15,145 bases of DNA, taken from assembly GCA_041645325.1 (NCBI GenBank), contig JBAZQI010000025.1, positions 1 through 15,145 of the forward strand. The letters run 5' to 3'. The notes beneath the pieces are model-generated. The model ran no database searches. It was not told where the DNA came from and saw only the letters and a program-made list of their open reading frames with translations. Within the stretch, counting starts at the first letter, position 1. Every line of letters starts with the position of its first letter. This stretch comes from JAFCCL01 sp041645325. Its GTDB lineage: Archaea; Iainarchaeota; Iainarchaeia; Iainarchaeales; GCA-2688035. Below, piece after piece: positions 1 to 6,113 of the stretch. The position numbers were made by a program, and so were the translations under genes.

Positions 1-138
1 AGGGCGCCCGCCAATGTAAATAAAAAAGCCAATTTGTTAAAAAAGGAAAAAGCCAAATTATTATATCTCCTTCAGCACTAATTTTAGGTCATGCAAAAGC
101 CCTTGGAAATAAAAAGGGCAGCATGCAAAGCACGCGAT
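1..138. other. AT-rich intergenic DNA at the left edge
   Basis: No convincing gene is visible between the window edge and the end of the PadR-like gene. The stretch is AT-rich and contains two near-copies of AAAAAGCCAAATT at about 23-36 and 47-60. A short plus-strand frame starting at 91 runs into the antisense of the regulator gene and looks like a chance frame. Confidence 0.5.
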
Positions 139-456
139 TTAGCCCACCATTTCCAGGGTGTTCTGCAGTTCCTTTTTTGCAACCTTGAGCAGGGCCTTTC
201 CCTCCGAAGTGATGCTGTAAACGCTTTTGTTGCCCTCGTGCTTCACGCTGACAAAGCCGTGCTTTTCCAGCTTGTAAAGGACAACGTAAACTGACACATT
301 GCCGGGCAGGAAGCCGAATTTTTCCTCAACCTGCACCCTAAGGACATAGGCATGGGAGGGCTTTTTTTTGAGCATGCTCAAAAGGTAAATCCACAAAAGC
401 TCAATGCCAAGCTTTCTCTTTAAGCGCTCGATTTCCCTGCTTTTCTCAGCGGCCAT
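139..456 (-). CDS. PadR-like winged-helix transcriptional regulator
   Basis: This is a small DNA-binding protein of 105 aa from the ATG at 456; a TTG two codons upstream at 462 is an alternative start. The region LWIYLLSMLKKKPSHAYVL resembles the first helices of PadR-type winged helices. It is followed by a recognition-helix segment (GNVSVYVVLYKLEKHGFV) and a wing of the form VKHEGNKSVYSITSEGKALL, which matches the PadR layout of short helix, wing and C-terminal helix. The protein has no long C-terminal dimerisation helix, so it belongs with the short PadR-like forms. It is divergent from the inositol-lipid operon, and its TATA box at about 480-494 lies about 25-30 bp from the start codon, implying a nearly leaderless mRNA. 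Inference: it may control itself and the operon through the palindrome at 510-535. The ligand is unknown. Confidence 0.75.
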   Translation of the reverse strand: MAAEKSREIERLKRKLGIELLWIYLLSMLKKKPSHAYVLRVQVEEKFGFLPGNVSVYVVLYKLEKHGFVSVKHEGNKSVYSITSEGKALLKVAKKELQNTLEMVG

Positions 457-479
457 TGCCAAATAAGGGCGGCGAAAGC

Positions 480-494
480 TTTAAATATATAAAA
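480..494. promoter_or_regulatory. Shared, divergent TATA (box A) element
   Basis: The run TTTAAATATATAAAA can be read as an archaeal TATA box on both strands. On the minus strand it lies about 25-30 bp from the PadR-like start. On the plus strand it predicts initiation near 510-517. A purine-rich GCGAAAG just upstream on the plus strand could serve as BRE. Use of one AT-rich element in both directions is inferred from spacing. Confidence 0.55.
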
Positions 495-509
495 TGCCAT
501 GGTAATACC

Positions 510-535
510 AGCTATTTTACAGTTGTAAAATAGCT
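510..535. promoter_or_regulatory. Perfect 11-bp inverted repeat, probable operator
   Basis: AGCTATTTTAC (510-520) and GTAAAATAGCT (525-535) are perfect reverse complements around a 4-bp spacer. The site lies just downstream of the TATA element, over the predicted start of the inositol operon transcript and 35 bp before the start codon. This is a typical place for a repressor in archaea. The adjacent PadR-like protein is the obvious candidate ligand. An mRNA leader hairpin is the alternative. Confidence 0.6.
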
Positions 536-569
536 TATGCTTGTAAAACAATTAGGAGGTTTTGGAACT

Positions 570-1676
570 ATGGGAAAAATAAAGGTTGCGATTGCGGGTG
601 TTGGCAACTGCGCTTCCTCGCTGATTCAGGGGTGCGAATATTACAAGAATGTCGGGGCAAAGGACGCAAGGGTGCCCGGCCTGATGCACAACGTGCTTGG
701 CGGCTACAACATTTCGGACATTGAATTCGTCGCCGCATTTGACGTTGACAAGAGAAAAGTGGGCAAGCCGCTGAACGAGGCAATTTACGCAAAGCCAAAC
801 AACACATACCAGATTGTTGAAAAGGTTCCAAAATGGGGCAAGGTCATTGTGCAAAAAGGCCCTGTGCTTGACGGCATTGCGGAGCACATGATTGAATACC
901 CGGAGGATGTTTCCTTCAGGGTTGACGAAAAGCAGAAGCCCATTGATGTTACAAAAGCCCTGAAAGAAAGCGGTGCAGAAATTTTGATGAACTACATGCC
1001 TGTGGGCTCGCAAAAGGCGACCGAATACTACGCGCAGGCTGCGCTTGACGCTGGATGCGCTTTCCTGAACTGCATGCCGATTTTCATAGTGTCGGAGCCT
1101 AGCTGGGAGAAAAAATTCGCGGAAAAAGGGCTGCCTTGTGAAGGCGACGACATCAAGGCGCAGGTCGGCGCAACCATCATGCACAGGACGCTTGCAAAGC
1201 TGTTCGATGACAGGGGCGTAAAGATAACGGGAACCTACCAGCTGAACGTCGGCGGAAACACGGACTTTTTGAACATGGCAAGGCACACCAGGCTTGCGAC
1301 CAAGAGGATTTCAAAAACAGAGTCAGTGCAAAGCAACCTCATGGTTCCGCTTGCAGCCGACAAGGTTCACATTGGCCCAAGCGACTACGTGCCATGGCTC
1401 AAGGACCAGAAGGTTTGCTTTTGCCGCATTGAAGGCGAAAAATTCGGCGGCGCGCCGGTAAACATTGAGGTAAGGCTGCAGGTTGAAGACAGCCCGAACA
1501 GCGCTGGATGCACAATTGACGGAATAAGGTGCCTGAAACTTGCTTTGGACAGGGGCATAGCAGGAAAGCTTGACAGCATAAGCTCGTACATAATGAAGCA
1601 TCCGCCGCACCAGTTGCCTGACCCGATAGCAAGGGAAATGGTGGAAGACTTCATCAAAGGGGCAAGGGAAAGATGA
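570..1676 (+). CDS. ino1: Inositol-1-phosphate synthase (Ino1)
   Basis: Converts D-glucose 6-phosphate to L-myo-inositol 1-phosphate with NAD, the first step toward inositol lipids and inositol solutes. The 368-aa length matches the short archaeal/actinobacterial type. An N-terminal Rossmann motif GVGNCASS begins at residue 10. Further signatures are NYMPVGS (141-147), GDDIKAQ (192-198) and NVGGNTDFLNM (226-236), the last two in the region of the NAD and substrate site in this family. I chose the ATG at 570 because an AGGAGGT Shine-Dalgarno sequence (554-560) lies 9 nt upstream. A frame extending to 537 would begin inside the palindrome-bearing leader. It is first in an operon with the CDP-alcohol transferase and the HAD phosphatase. 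Confidence 0.95.
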   Translation: MGKIKVAIAGVGNCASSLIQGCEYYKNVGAKDARVPGLMHNVLGGYNISDIEFVAAFDVDKRKVGKPLNEAIYAKPNNTYQIVEKVPKWGKVIVQKGPVLDGIAEHMIEYPEDVSFRVDEKQKPIDVTKALKESGAEILMNYMPVGSQKATEYYAQAALDAGCAFLNCMPIFIVSEPSWEKKFAEKGLPCEGDDIKAQVGATIMHRTLAKLFDDRGVKITGTYQLNVGGNTDFLNMARHTRLATKRISKTESVQSNLMVPLAADKVHIGPSDYVPWLKDQKVCFCRIEGEKFGGAPVNIEVRLQVEDSPNSAGCTIDGIRCLKLALDRGIAGKLDSISSYIMKHPPHQLPDPIAREMVEDFIKGARER

Positions 1677-1737
1677 TTCCTTCCCTTCCTTTTTTATTTT
1701 ATAAAAATATATTAAGGGGAAAGGAGGCAATATAACA
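1677..1737 (+). promoter_or_regulatory. T-rich gap with possible terminator, TATA box and strong RBS
   Basis: The gap after the synthase holds the pyrimidine run TTCCTTTTTTATTTTAT (1686-1702), which could act as an archaeal oligo-T terminator. It is followed by an AT-rich TATA-like segment (1701-1714) and a GGAGG at 1723-1727, 10 nt before the next ATG. The operon may therefore be partly uncoupled here, with some readthrough and some new initiation. Confidence 0.4.
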
Positions 1738-2346
1738 ATGCTTTACAAAAACAGGGAGCGGTTCAGCAAGCTGTCCATAAAAATCGGCATTGCGTTCAGC
1801 AAAATCCCTTTGAGCGCAAACCAGTGGACGATTGTTTCGCTAATTCCGGCGCTTGCAGCCCTTTATTTTCTCATCCAAAAGGACTTTTTGCTCGCAGGCT
1901 CATTCTTCATCCTTGCAGGCTTCCTTGACATGGTTGACGGGGCTGTTGCCAGGGTCACAAGGACTGTGAGCAAGTTCGGCGCCTACCTTGACACAATAGT
2001 TGACAGGTACATTGAGGCAATCATAGTGTTCGGCCTGCTGTTCACAGGCCTGCCCGGGCTTTACCTGCCGGCATACGCCTGGATTTTCCTCTACCTTTTC
2101 GGAAGCATGATGACAACATATGCAAAAGCAGCCGCAAAAGAAAAAGAAATAATGCCGGAGGGCTCTGAATTGAAAGGCGGCATTATGGAAAGGGCTGAAA
2201 GGCTCATTATCCTGTTCATTGGAATCATTGCAGGGGCATTCAACCCCTTTTACCTCACATGCGTTGTGGCATTGCTTGCAGTGCTCACAAACATAAGCGC
2301 ACTGCAAAGAATCCTAATTGCCAGACGGTTTGCCAGGGCAAAATAA
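1738..2346 (+). CDS. CDP-alcohol phosphotransferase, probable archaetidylinositol phosphate synthase
   Basis: An integral membrane enzyme of 202 aa. It carries the complete CDP-alcohol phosphotransferase signature D-x2-D-G-x2-A-R-x8-G-x3-D-x3-D: D64, D67, G68, A71, R72, G81, D85 and D89. These residues bind the metal ions and the CDP moiety. Several hydrophobic segments surround the motif, as expected for the six-helix fold. The neighbouring inositol-1-phosphate synthase points to CDP-archaeol plus inositol 1-phosphate as substrates, giving archaetidylinositol phosphate. Absence of a fused cytidylyltransferase domain argues against a bifunctional di-myo-inositol-phosphate enzyme. Glycerol phosphate or serine acceptors remain possible. 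The stop is 11 nt from the next start, so the HAD gene is probably co-transcribed. Confidence 0.88.
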   Translation: MLYKNRERFSKLSIKIGIAFSKIPLSANQWTIVSLIPALAALYFLIQKDFLLAGSFFILAGFLDMVDGAVARVTRTVSKFGAYLDTIVDRYIEAIIVFGLLFTGLPGLYLPAYAWIFLYLFGSMMTTYAKAAAKEKEIMPEGSELKGGIMERAERLIILFIGIIAGAFNPFYLTCVVALLAVLTNISALQRILIARRFARAK

Positions 2347-2357
2347 GGGGCAATTCA

Positions 2358-3008
2358 ATGAAATTTAAGGCAGTGATATTTGACTTGGATGGGGTTCTGG
2401 TTGACACAGAAGGATTCCAGTGGCAGGGCTGGCTGCCACCCCTGAAAAGGTTTGGCGTTGAGCTTAGCAAGGAACAGTATTTTGACTATGCGGGAAAAAC
2501 AGGTTCGGACATTGACGCGCAGCTTATTGAAAGATTCAAAATTCCCGCCGGAAAAGGAACGCTTGTTGCAGAGAAGGAAAAGCTCCTGATGAAATGGTTT
2601 AAGGAAAAGCCGTTGAAAACAAGGCCGTTCGCTGAAAAAGCAATCAGGGAAGCATTGGCATCAGGCCTTAAGATAGCTGTCTGCACAACAGGCCCAAGAG
2701 AGCAAAGCCTGCTTAAACTTGAAAAAACAGGAATCAAAAAATATTTTGAAACCATAGTTACTATAGAAATGGTGGCAAAAGGCAAGCCGGCGCCTGATAT
2801 TTACCTAAAAACAGCGGAATCGCTGGGCTTAAGGCCGTTTGACTGCGTTGCAATTGAAGACAGTGAATACGGCGTCAAATCGGCAAAGTCAGCCGGAATG
2901 GCTTGTGCCGCAATTCCGGATGAATGGTCAGCCAGGCAAAGCTTTGAAAAGGCGGACAAAATTTGCAGGAACCTGAAAGAGGCCATTGGCTGGATTAAAA
3001 GCCGGTAA
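2358..3008 (+). CDS. HAD-family phosphatase, candidate for dephosphorylation in inositol lipid synthesis
   Basis: A 216-aa HAD hydrolase of the beta-phosphoglucomutase-like subgroup. Motif I is DLDGVLVDT (D9 nucleophile, D11 acid/base). Motif II is CTTGP in mid-protein, motif III is KGKPAPDIY, and motif IV is IEDSEYGVKSAKSAGM. All catalytic residues are present. The insert after motif I is a small helical C1 cap. I chose the ATG at 2358, with GGGG 7 nt upstream, over an upstream extension that would overlap the transferase gene. As third gene of the operon it is a natural candidate for removing phosphate from archaetidylinositol phosphate or inositol 1-phosphate. That substrate is inference; the subgroup also includes sugar-phosphate phosphatases and phosphoglucomutases. 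Its 3' end overlaps the convergent kinase gene by 14 bp. Confidence 0.85.
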   Translation: MKFKAVIFDLDGVLVDTEGFQWQGWLPPLKRFGVELSKEQYFDYAGKTGSDIDAQLIERFKIPAGKGTLVAEKEKLLMKWFKEKPLKTRPFAEKAIREALASGLKIAVCTTGPREQSLLKLEKTGIKKYFETIVTIEMVAKGKPAPDIYLKTAESLGLRPFDCVAIEDSEYGVKSAKSAGMACAAIPDEWSARQSFEKADKICRNLKEAIGWIKSR

Positions 3009-3840
3009 GGCATGACATTATTCTCCCGTTAATCTCTTCCAGGCTTCCGATGCCGTTCACGCCAAAGTCTTCTACCGCAAAGCTTGCCGCAGCGGAACCA
3101 AACAGGGCTGCCTTTTCCGCATCCTGGGAGGAAAGCCATTCCTTTATGAAGCCCGCCATGAAAACATCTCCCGCACCTGTCTCGTCCACGAGCCGCTTGG
3201 CCCTGAAGAACGGAATGCTGAATGCCTTGCCTTTGGAGAAAACTGTTGAGCCATTCTTGCCGCGCGTCACAACGACCAGGGGGCACTTTTGCTTCATTGC
3301 CTCAATCTCTTCCCTGGAACAGTCCTTTTCGGAAACCTTGACAAGGTCCACGAAGCCCAAAAGGCTGAAGTCAAGCTTTTTTGAAAGTACGAGGCCGTTT
3401 TGAGAACTGCGCAGAAAGCCCTGCGGGTCCAGGGTTATAAAGGCATTTGTGTTTTCCCTCAGGAAGCGCATTGTTTCCGGGGAAATTTCGTTGAAAACAG
3501 GCCCCAAATGAATTGCCTTTGCCTTCAAATAATCCGCAGGAATGCCTTTGGGGCAAATACTTTCCCCTATGTTGGCAACCTTCTGTGTCCTGATTCCTTT
3601 TCTATAAGTATTAAAAAAAACTGTTGTAAGCTCCTGTTTTGAAACACCGCTTAAATCAATTCCTTTGAGTTCATTAAAGTACTTGAAATCCCCGCCAACT
3701 TTTGAAACAATTCCAACACTCAAGCCGAGCTTTAACGCAGCCAAAGAGGCGTAGGCAGAAACACCACCCAGGCAATGTTTTATTTGCCCATCCACATCAA
3801 GAACATCGTGCAACAAATAGCCCAATACAACCAAATCCAT
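2995..3840 (-). CDS. PfkB/ribokinase-family carbohydrate kinase
   Basis: A 281-aa kinase of the PfkB family, which phosphorylates sugars, nucleosides or inositol with ATP. The N-terminal substrate region contains GGVSAYASLAALKLGL, and the C-terminal signature DETGAGDVFMAGF begins at D219, with D225 the catalytic base and the GAG forming the anion hole. The substrate cannot be read from the sequence. Known archaeal PfkB members include a myo-inositol 3-kinase in Thermococcales, and the convergent inositol operon makes that specificity worth testing. It is probably the last gene of a minus-strand unit with the lipoprotein gene (36-bp gap) and the THUMP gene. The start at 3840 is the natural family N-terminus (MDLVVLGYLLHD), although no strong ribosome site is visible. 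Confidence 0.87.
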   Translation of the reverse strand: MDLVVLGYLLHDVLDVDGQIKHCLGGVSAYASLAALKLGLSVGIVSKVGGDFKYFNELKGIDLSGVSKQELTTVFFNTYRKGIRTQKVANIGESICPKGIPADYLKAKAIHLGPVFNEISPETMRFLRENTNAFITLDPQGFLRSSQNGLVLSKKLDFSLLGFVDLVKVSEKDCSREEIEAMKQKCPLVVVTRGKNGSTVFSKGKAFSIPFFRAKRLVDETGAGDVFMAGFIKEWLSSQDAEKAALFGSAAASFAVEDFGVNGIGSLEEINGRIMSCLTGF

Positions 3841-3876
3841 GAAAGAATCCGCCTATTTGTTGTTTTAGATGCAAGG

Positions 3877-4371
3877 CTAGCTAGCTGTGCATTCAATCGT
3901 ATTTGTTTCGCCTGTCACCGGATTGGCGTACTGCATGCCCTTCATTCCGGCAGCAACGGCCATAATCAAAAACTTGGGCTGTTCCATCTGCTCTGCGGAC
4001 AAAGCCGTTGCCGAAAGAAAGCTCTTTGTAAAAATGCACGTTTTCTGCGTTTCGTCAGTGTTGTCATAATACGAAATCAGGCAATTGCTTTTCTGTGCTC
4101 CCACAACGGAAAAAAGGCCGCCAAGCTGGCCGGTAAGCCCAAAACTTGCTTCAGCACAATCAACCATTTTCCGGTTAAAGCACGCAAGCGCATCCATCTC
4201 CTCTTTCGTCAGGTCAATTGCCGTTGCAAGGCGCGTTATGTCCATGGAACCGCAGCTTTCAATGCCGGTGTTTATTGGCGGCTGCTGCCCTGAAGAGTCT
4301 GGAACAGGCTGAATACAGCCGCTTAATGCAAGCGCTGCAAGCGCAAAAGCGATAACAAACAATTTTTTCAT
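3877..4371 (-). CDS. Small cysteine-containing lipoprotein of unknown function
   Basis: A 164-aa exported protein. It starts MKKLFVIAFALAALALSGC, with a positively charged N-terminus, a hydrophobic core and a lipobox ending in C19, so it is probably lipid-anchored outside the cytoplasmic membrane. The mature part carries further cysteines spread through the chain that could form disulfides. I recognise no domain. The start lies only 3 nt past the stop of the upstream THUMP gene, so the two are almost certainly co-transcribed and perhaps translationally coupled. The link to a tRNA-type protein and a kinase has no obvious functional meaning. Confidence 0.75.
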   Translation of the reverse strand: MKKLFVIAFALAALALSGCIQPVPDSSGQQPPINTGIESCGSMDITRLATAIDLTKEEMDALACFNRKMVDCAEASFGLTGQLGGLFSVVGAQKSNCLISYYDNTDETQKTCIFTKSFLSATALSAEQMEQPKFLIMAVAAGMKGMQYANPVTGETNTIECTAS

Positions 4372-4374
4372 GCA

Positions 4375-5310
4375 TTAGAATAAGCCCAAGCCCTTATTTA
4401 ATTTTTCCTTTGCAAAAAGCCCCTTTAATCCTGCGCCCGCTTCTTTGGGGTACAAAAGAAGCGGCCTGAGCACAACAAGGGATTGCAAGGCGTCAAATTT
4501 TTTGTAAGACGCAAGGCTTTTTTCGTCAAGCTTTGAATCGGCAGTGGCAATTGCCTTAATGTTCCGCCCTTCAACCAGTGCCGGCAAGTAGTTTTTTTCA
4601 GTGAAAACAAATTCGCGATAGCCATTGAACGGCACAAGCCACTGCAAATGCATTTCAAGTGCCCCTGATTTCTTTTTCACAACAGGAAAAATGCTGCAGC
4701 CCCTGTGCATCAGCAAAAAGGCTGCGGCAAGCTCTTCTTTTTTTCCCGAGAAAAACATTGCAACGCTTCCCTCAACGCCCAAGGGCAGGCCGCCAAGCCC
4801 CCTTGGCTCCGAAGAGAAAACAAAAAAGCTTTTTGGCCCAACTTCAATAAAAATTTCTTTTTCCGGGTTTGAAAGATTCACCTTGAGGCCGGGAATTGCC
4901 TTCATCACCGCTGCGCCAAGCCTGTTCTCCAATTCCTTTGCAGAAAAAGCCTTGTTGTTCGCAACCCTTGCATCCAAGGCAAAGGAATCGCCTTTTTTGA
5001 GAAGCCCCTTTGCAAAGGAAACTATTTGCTTTTCAAGCAAAGCATACTCGGCCGGCCTGAAGCGCCGCGCAATTGCGGTTGCGTGAATGCCTGAAATAGT
5101 TGACAAAACATCCTGCGCCTTTTTTGGATTTTCACAGAAAACATAGAGCCTGCCTCCGCCCCTTTCAATTGCGGAAAAAGCAACACCGTTTCTTTTCAGG
5201 GCAAACTTCATGCTTTCCACAAGCTTTTTTGTGAAAAAACGCCTCACAAAATCGCTTTTGAGGTAAATCTCCGAAGCAGTCTTTACAAGCAGGCAATCCA
5301 GTCCAGGCAT
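4375..5310 (-). CDS. ThiI-like THUMP-domain protein with a degenerate PP-loop
   Basis: A 311-aa protein related to the tRNA 4-thiouridine synthetase ThiI. The N-terminal part (about 1-80) resembles the ThiI ferredoxin-like domain, with the element LVKTASEIYLKSDFVRRFF. The THUMP RNA-binding domain spans about 85-170. It ends at the family junction sequence GGLPLGVEG (173-181), which in ThiI leads directly into the ATP-pyrophosphatase PP-loop SGGxDS. Here the corresponding residues are SGKKEE (188-193), so the adenylation motif is lost although about 120 residues of C-terminal domain remain. It probably binds tRNA without catalysing thiolation, or works with a partner. The TATA at 5333-5340 places initiation next to the ATG at 5310. 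It is first in a three-gene minus-strand unit. Confidence 0.78.
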   Translation of the reverse strand: MPGLDCLLVKTASEIYLKSDFVRRFFTKKLVESMKFALKRNGVAFSAIERGGGRLYVFCENPKKAQDVLSTISGIHATAIARRFRPAEYALLEKQIVSFAKGLLKKGDSFALDARVANNKAFSAKELENRLGAAVMKAIPGLKVNLSNPEKEIFIEVGPKSFFVFSSEPRGLGGLPLGVEGSVAMFFSGKKEELAAAFLLMHRGCSIFPVVKKKSGALEMHLQWLVPFNGYREFVFTEKNYLPALVEGRNIKAIATADSKLDEKSLASYKKFDALQSLVVLRPLLLYPKEAGAGLKGLFAKEKLNKGLGLF

Positions 5311-5332
5311 GAAATAAACTGCATTACAAAGC

Positions 5333-5340
5333 TATAAAAA
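5333..5340 (-). promoter_or_regulatory. TATA box for the ThiI-like gene unit
   Basis: On the minus strand TTTTTATA lies 23-30 bp upstream of the ATG at 5310. That spacing predicts initiation a few bases before the start codon, giving a nearly leaderless mRNA. Confidence 0.55.
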
Positions 5341-5364
5341 GCATTTTCAATCAAAAAATAGTTA

Positions 5365-5464
5365 CCAAATTTTATTTGGAGCAACCTTTCCTTTTAAGAA
5401 AGAAAAGCAGGCCAATTTTTTCTTTTGGTACAGCTTTTCTTTTTGGAAAAAAAAGAAAAGGTGT
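5365..5464. other. Upstream region of tRNA-Cys with inverted repeats
   Basis: The stretch contains a 6-bp palindrome CCAAAT-ttt-ATTTGG (5365-5379) with an internal TATA-like TTTTATTT. It also holds a perfect 11-bp A/T-rich hairpin, CTTTTCTTTTT (5434-5444) with AAAAAGAAAAG (5450-5460), ending 4 nt before the tRNA. The promoter for the tRNA gene must lie here, but no single TATA box stands out at the expected distance. Confidence 0.4.
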
Positions 5465-5689
5465 GCGGGGGTGCCAGAACGGTCATGGACCGGCCTGCAG
5501 AAGCCTTTTCTTTAACAAAGAAAAGGCTTGCGAAAAGAACTGGCTGCAAAGCAGCCAGACAAGCCCCACAGAAGGCATAGGGCGAGCAACAGCGAGCCTG
5601 CTCAACCTCCGAAGGAGGTTGTGCTCGTACCAGCCGGACGTGACGGCTGCGGCCAGCCGAGTAAGAGGGTTCGACTCCCTCCCCTCGCT
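5465..5689 (+). tRNA. tRNA-Cys (GCA anticodon) with a 154-nt intron
   Basis: Exon 1 is 5465-5500: acceptor strand GCGGGGG, T8, a 3-bp D stem CCA/TGG with GG in the loop, anticodon strand CCGGC (5490-5494), then loop CTGCAG with anticodon GCA (5497-5499). Exon 2 is 5655-5689: A38, GCCGA, a 4-nt variable loop, T stem GAGGG/CCCTC with loop TTCGACT, acceptor strand CCCTCGC and discriminator T73, the identity base of tRNA-Cys. The acceptor closes fully with one G-U pair. The 27-43 pair is a C-A mismatch, so the anticodon stem has 4 good pairs. CCA is not encoded. Junctions fit the archaeal splice motif (see intron entry). The assignment is by manual folding. Confidence 0.82.
5501..5654 (+). other. 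tRNA-Cys intron at position 37/38 with BHB splice site
   Basis: Folding gives a canonical bulge-helix-bulge. Exon CTGC (32-35) pairs with intron GCGG (5649-5652). The bulges are A36, G37 and A5501 on one side and C5653, C5654 and A38 on the other. The inner helix pairs AGCC (5502-5505) with GGCT (5645-5648). The intron interior has strong local hairpins: a 13-bp perfect stem 5501-5513/5517-5529, an 8-bp stem 5540-5547/5551-5558, and an 8-bp stem with GAA loop 5603-5610/5614-5621. No homing endonuclease frame is present. Confidence 0.78.
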
Positions 5690-5731
5690 TGTGGCATCGA
5701 GCAACCGAAGGTTGCGAAGATGGCACTCTGA

Positions 5732-5771
5732 CCAGCCGGCAGTGGCGGCTTTCGACTCCCTCCCCTCGCTT
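5732..5771 (+). repeat. Degraded duplicate of the tRNA-Cys 3' end
   Basis: The segment ends with 21 nt (5751-5771) identical to the T-loop and acceptor end of tRNA-Cys (5670-5690). Its upstream part, CCAGCCGGCAGTGGCGGCT, resembles the intron-exon 2 junction (5630-5659), but the T-stem strand is lost. A GAA-loop hairpin GCAACC/GGTTGC (5701-5715), similar in style to one in the intron, precedes it. This is a partial gene copy, as left by integration at a tRNA or by tandem duplication. Confidence 0.7.
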
Positions 5772-6030
5772 GAGAAACATTTTTAGCTTAGATGGGCTAA
5801 ATTCACCCCGAATAACAGCCCTTGCTTTTGCTGATTTTTCGTTTTATTCTTTTGGGAAAAAAGCATACGGCATATCAAAACCCGCATTTGTTTTTCGTTA
5901 ATAAATTTAAAAAATCATGTCACCATAATTATTTGACAATAATGAACTGACGATGACTCAGATTTCGAAAGAAAGATGATGATGGACGGACTGAGGCAAA
6001 CAATTATTTTTATCGAAAACTGCAAAGGGC
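5772..6030. other. Non-coding stretch with fragments related to the long repeats
   Basis: No real gene is visible here. A 6-bp hairpin TTTAGC/GCTAAA lies at 5782-5801. AACTGACGATGACTC (5945-5959) matches the left ends of the two long repeats (8967 and 11205) at 14 and 13 of 15 positions. It is followed at the same spacing by a GATGGACGGA-CTG segment resembling GATGGGCGAA-CTG of those repeats, so about 5945-5997 is probably a third, decayed copy of their left part. A TATA-like run at 6002-6013 may serve the genes that follow. Confidence 0.45.
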
Positions 6031-6099
6031 GTGTTCGGCTTGAATAAAGAAGAATTCAATGAAAAGCATTATGCATACAAACTTTCAAAACTTGGCTAA
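6031..6099 (+). CDS. Possible 22-aa leader ORF
   Basis: A GTG-initiated frame encodes a 22-residue charged peptide ending KLSKLG. Its TAA lies just before the GGAGG that serves the next gene, an arrangement compatible with a leader peptide or a gene remnant. There is no Shine-Dalgarno sequence, but a TATA-like run at 6002-6013 would place transcription initiation close to the GTG. Chance occurrence is quite possible at this length. Confidence 0.2.
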   Translation: MFGLNKEEFNEKHYAYKLSKLG

Positions 6100-6113
6100 C
6101 GGAGGTTGGAAAA

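Noticed and set aside
552..1286. A 244-codon minus-strand frame opposite inositol-1-phosphate synthase
   Set aside because: It lies wholly inside a well-supported gene and has no domain pattern or ribosome site.
5632..5637. Alternative 3' exon of tRNA-Cys starting at AGCCGG (5632), which would repair the C27-A43 mismatch
   Set aside because: It leaves a 27-nt variable loop, and the preceding intron bases CGTA cannot pair with CTGC of the exon, so no BHB forms. The site at 5655 fits both.
5376..5901. Several open frames of 60-136 codons across the tRNA region
   Set aside because: They cross the tRNA-Cys exons, its intron and the tRNA-end repeat. The apparent proteins are translations of RNA gene sequence and hairpins.
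5945..5997. C/D-box guide RNA (ATGATGA at 5976-5982 and CTGA at 5991-5994)
   Set aside because: The spacing between the boxes leaves only 8 nt for a guide, and no D' box is present. Similarity to the long repeats explains the sequence better.
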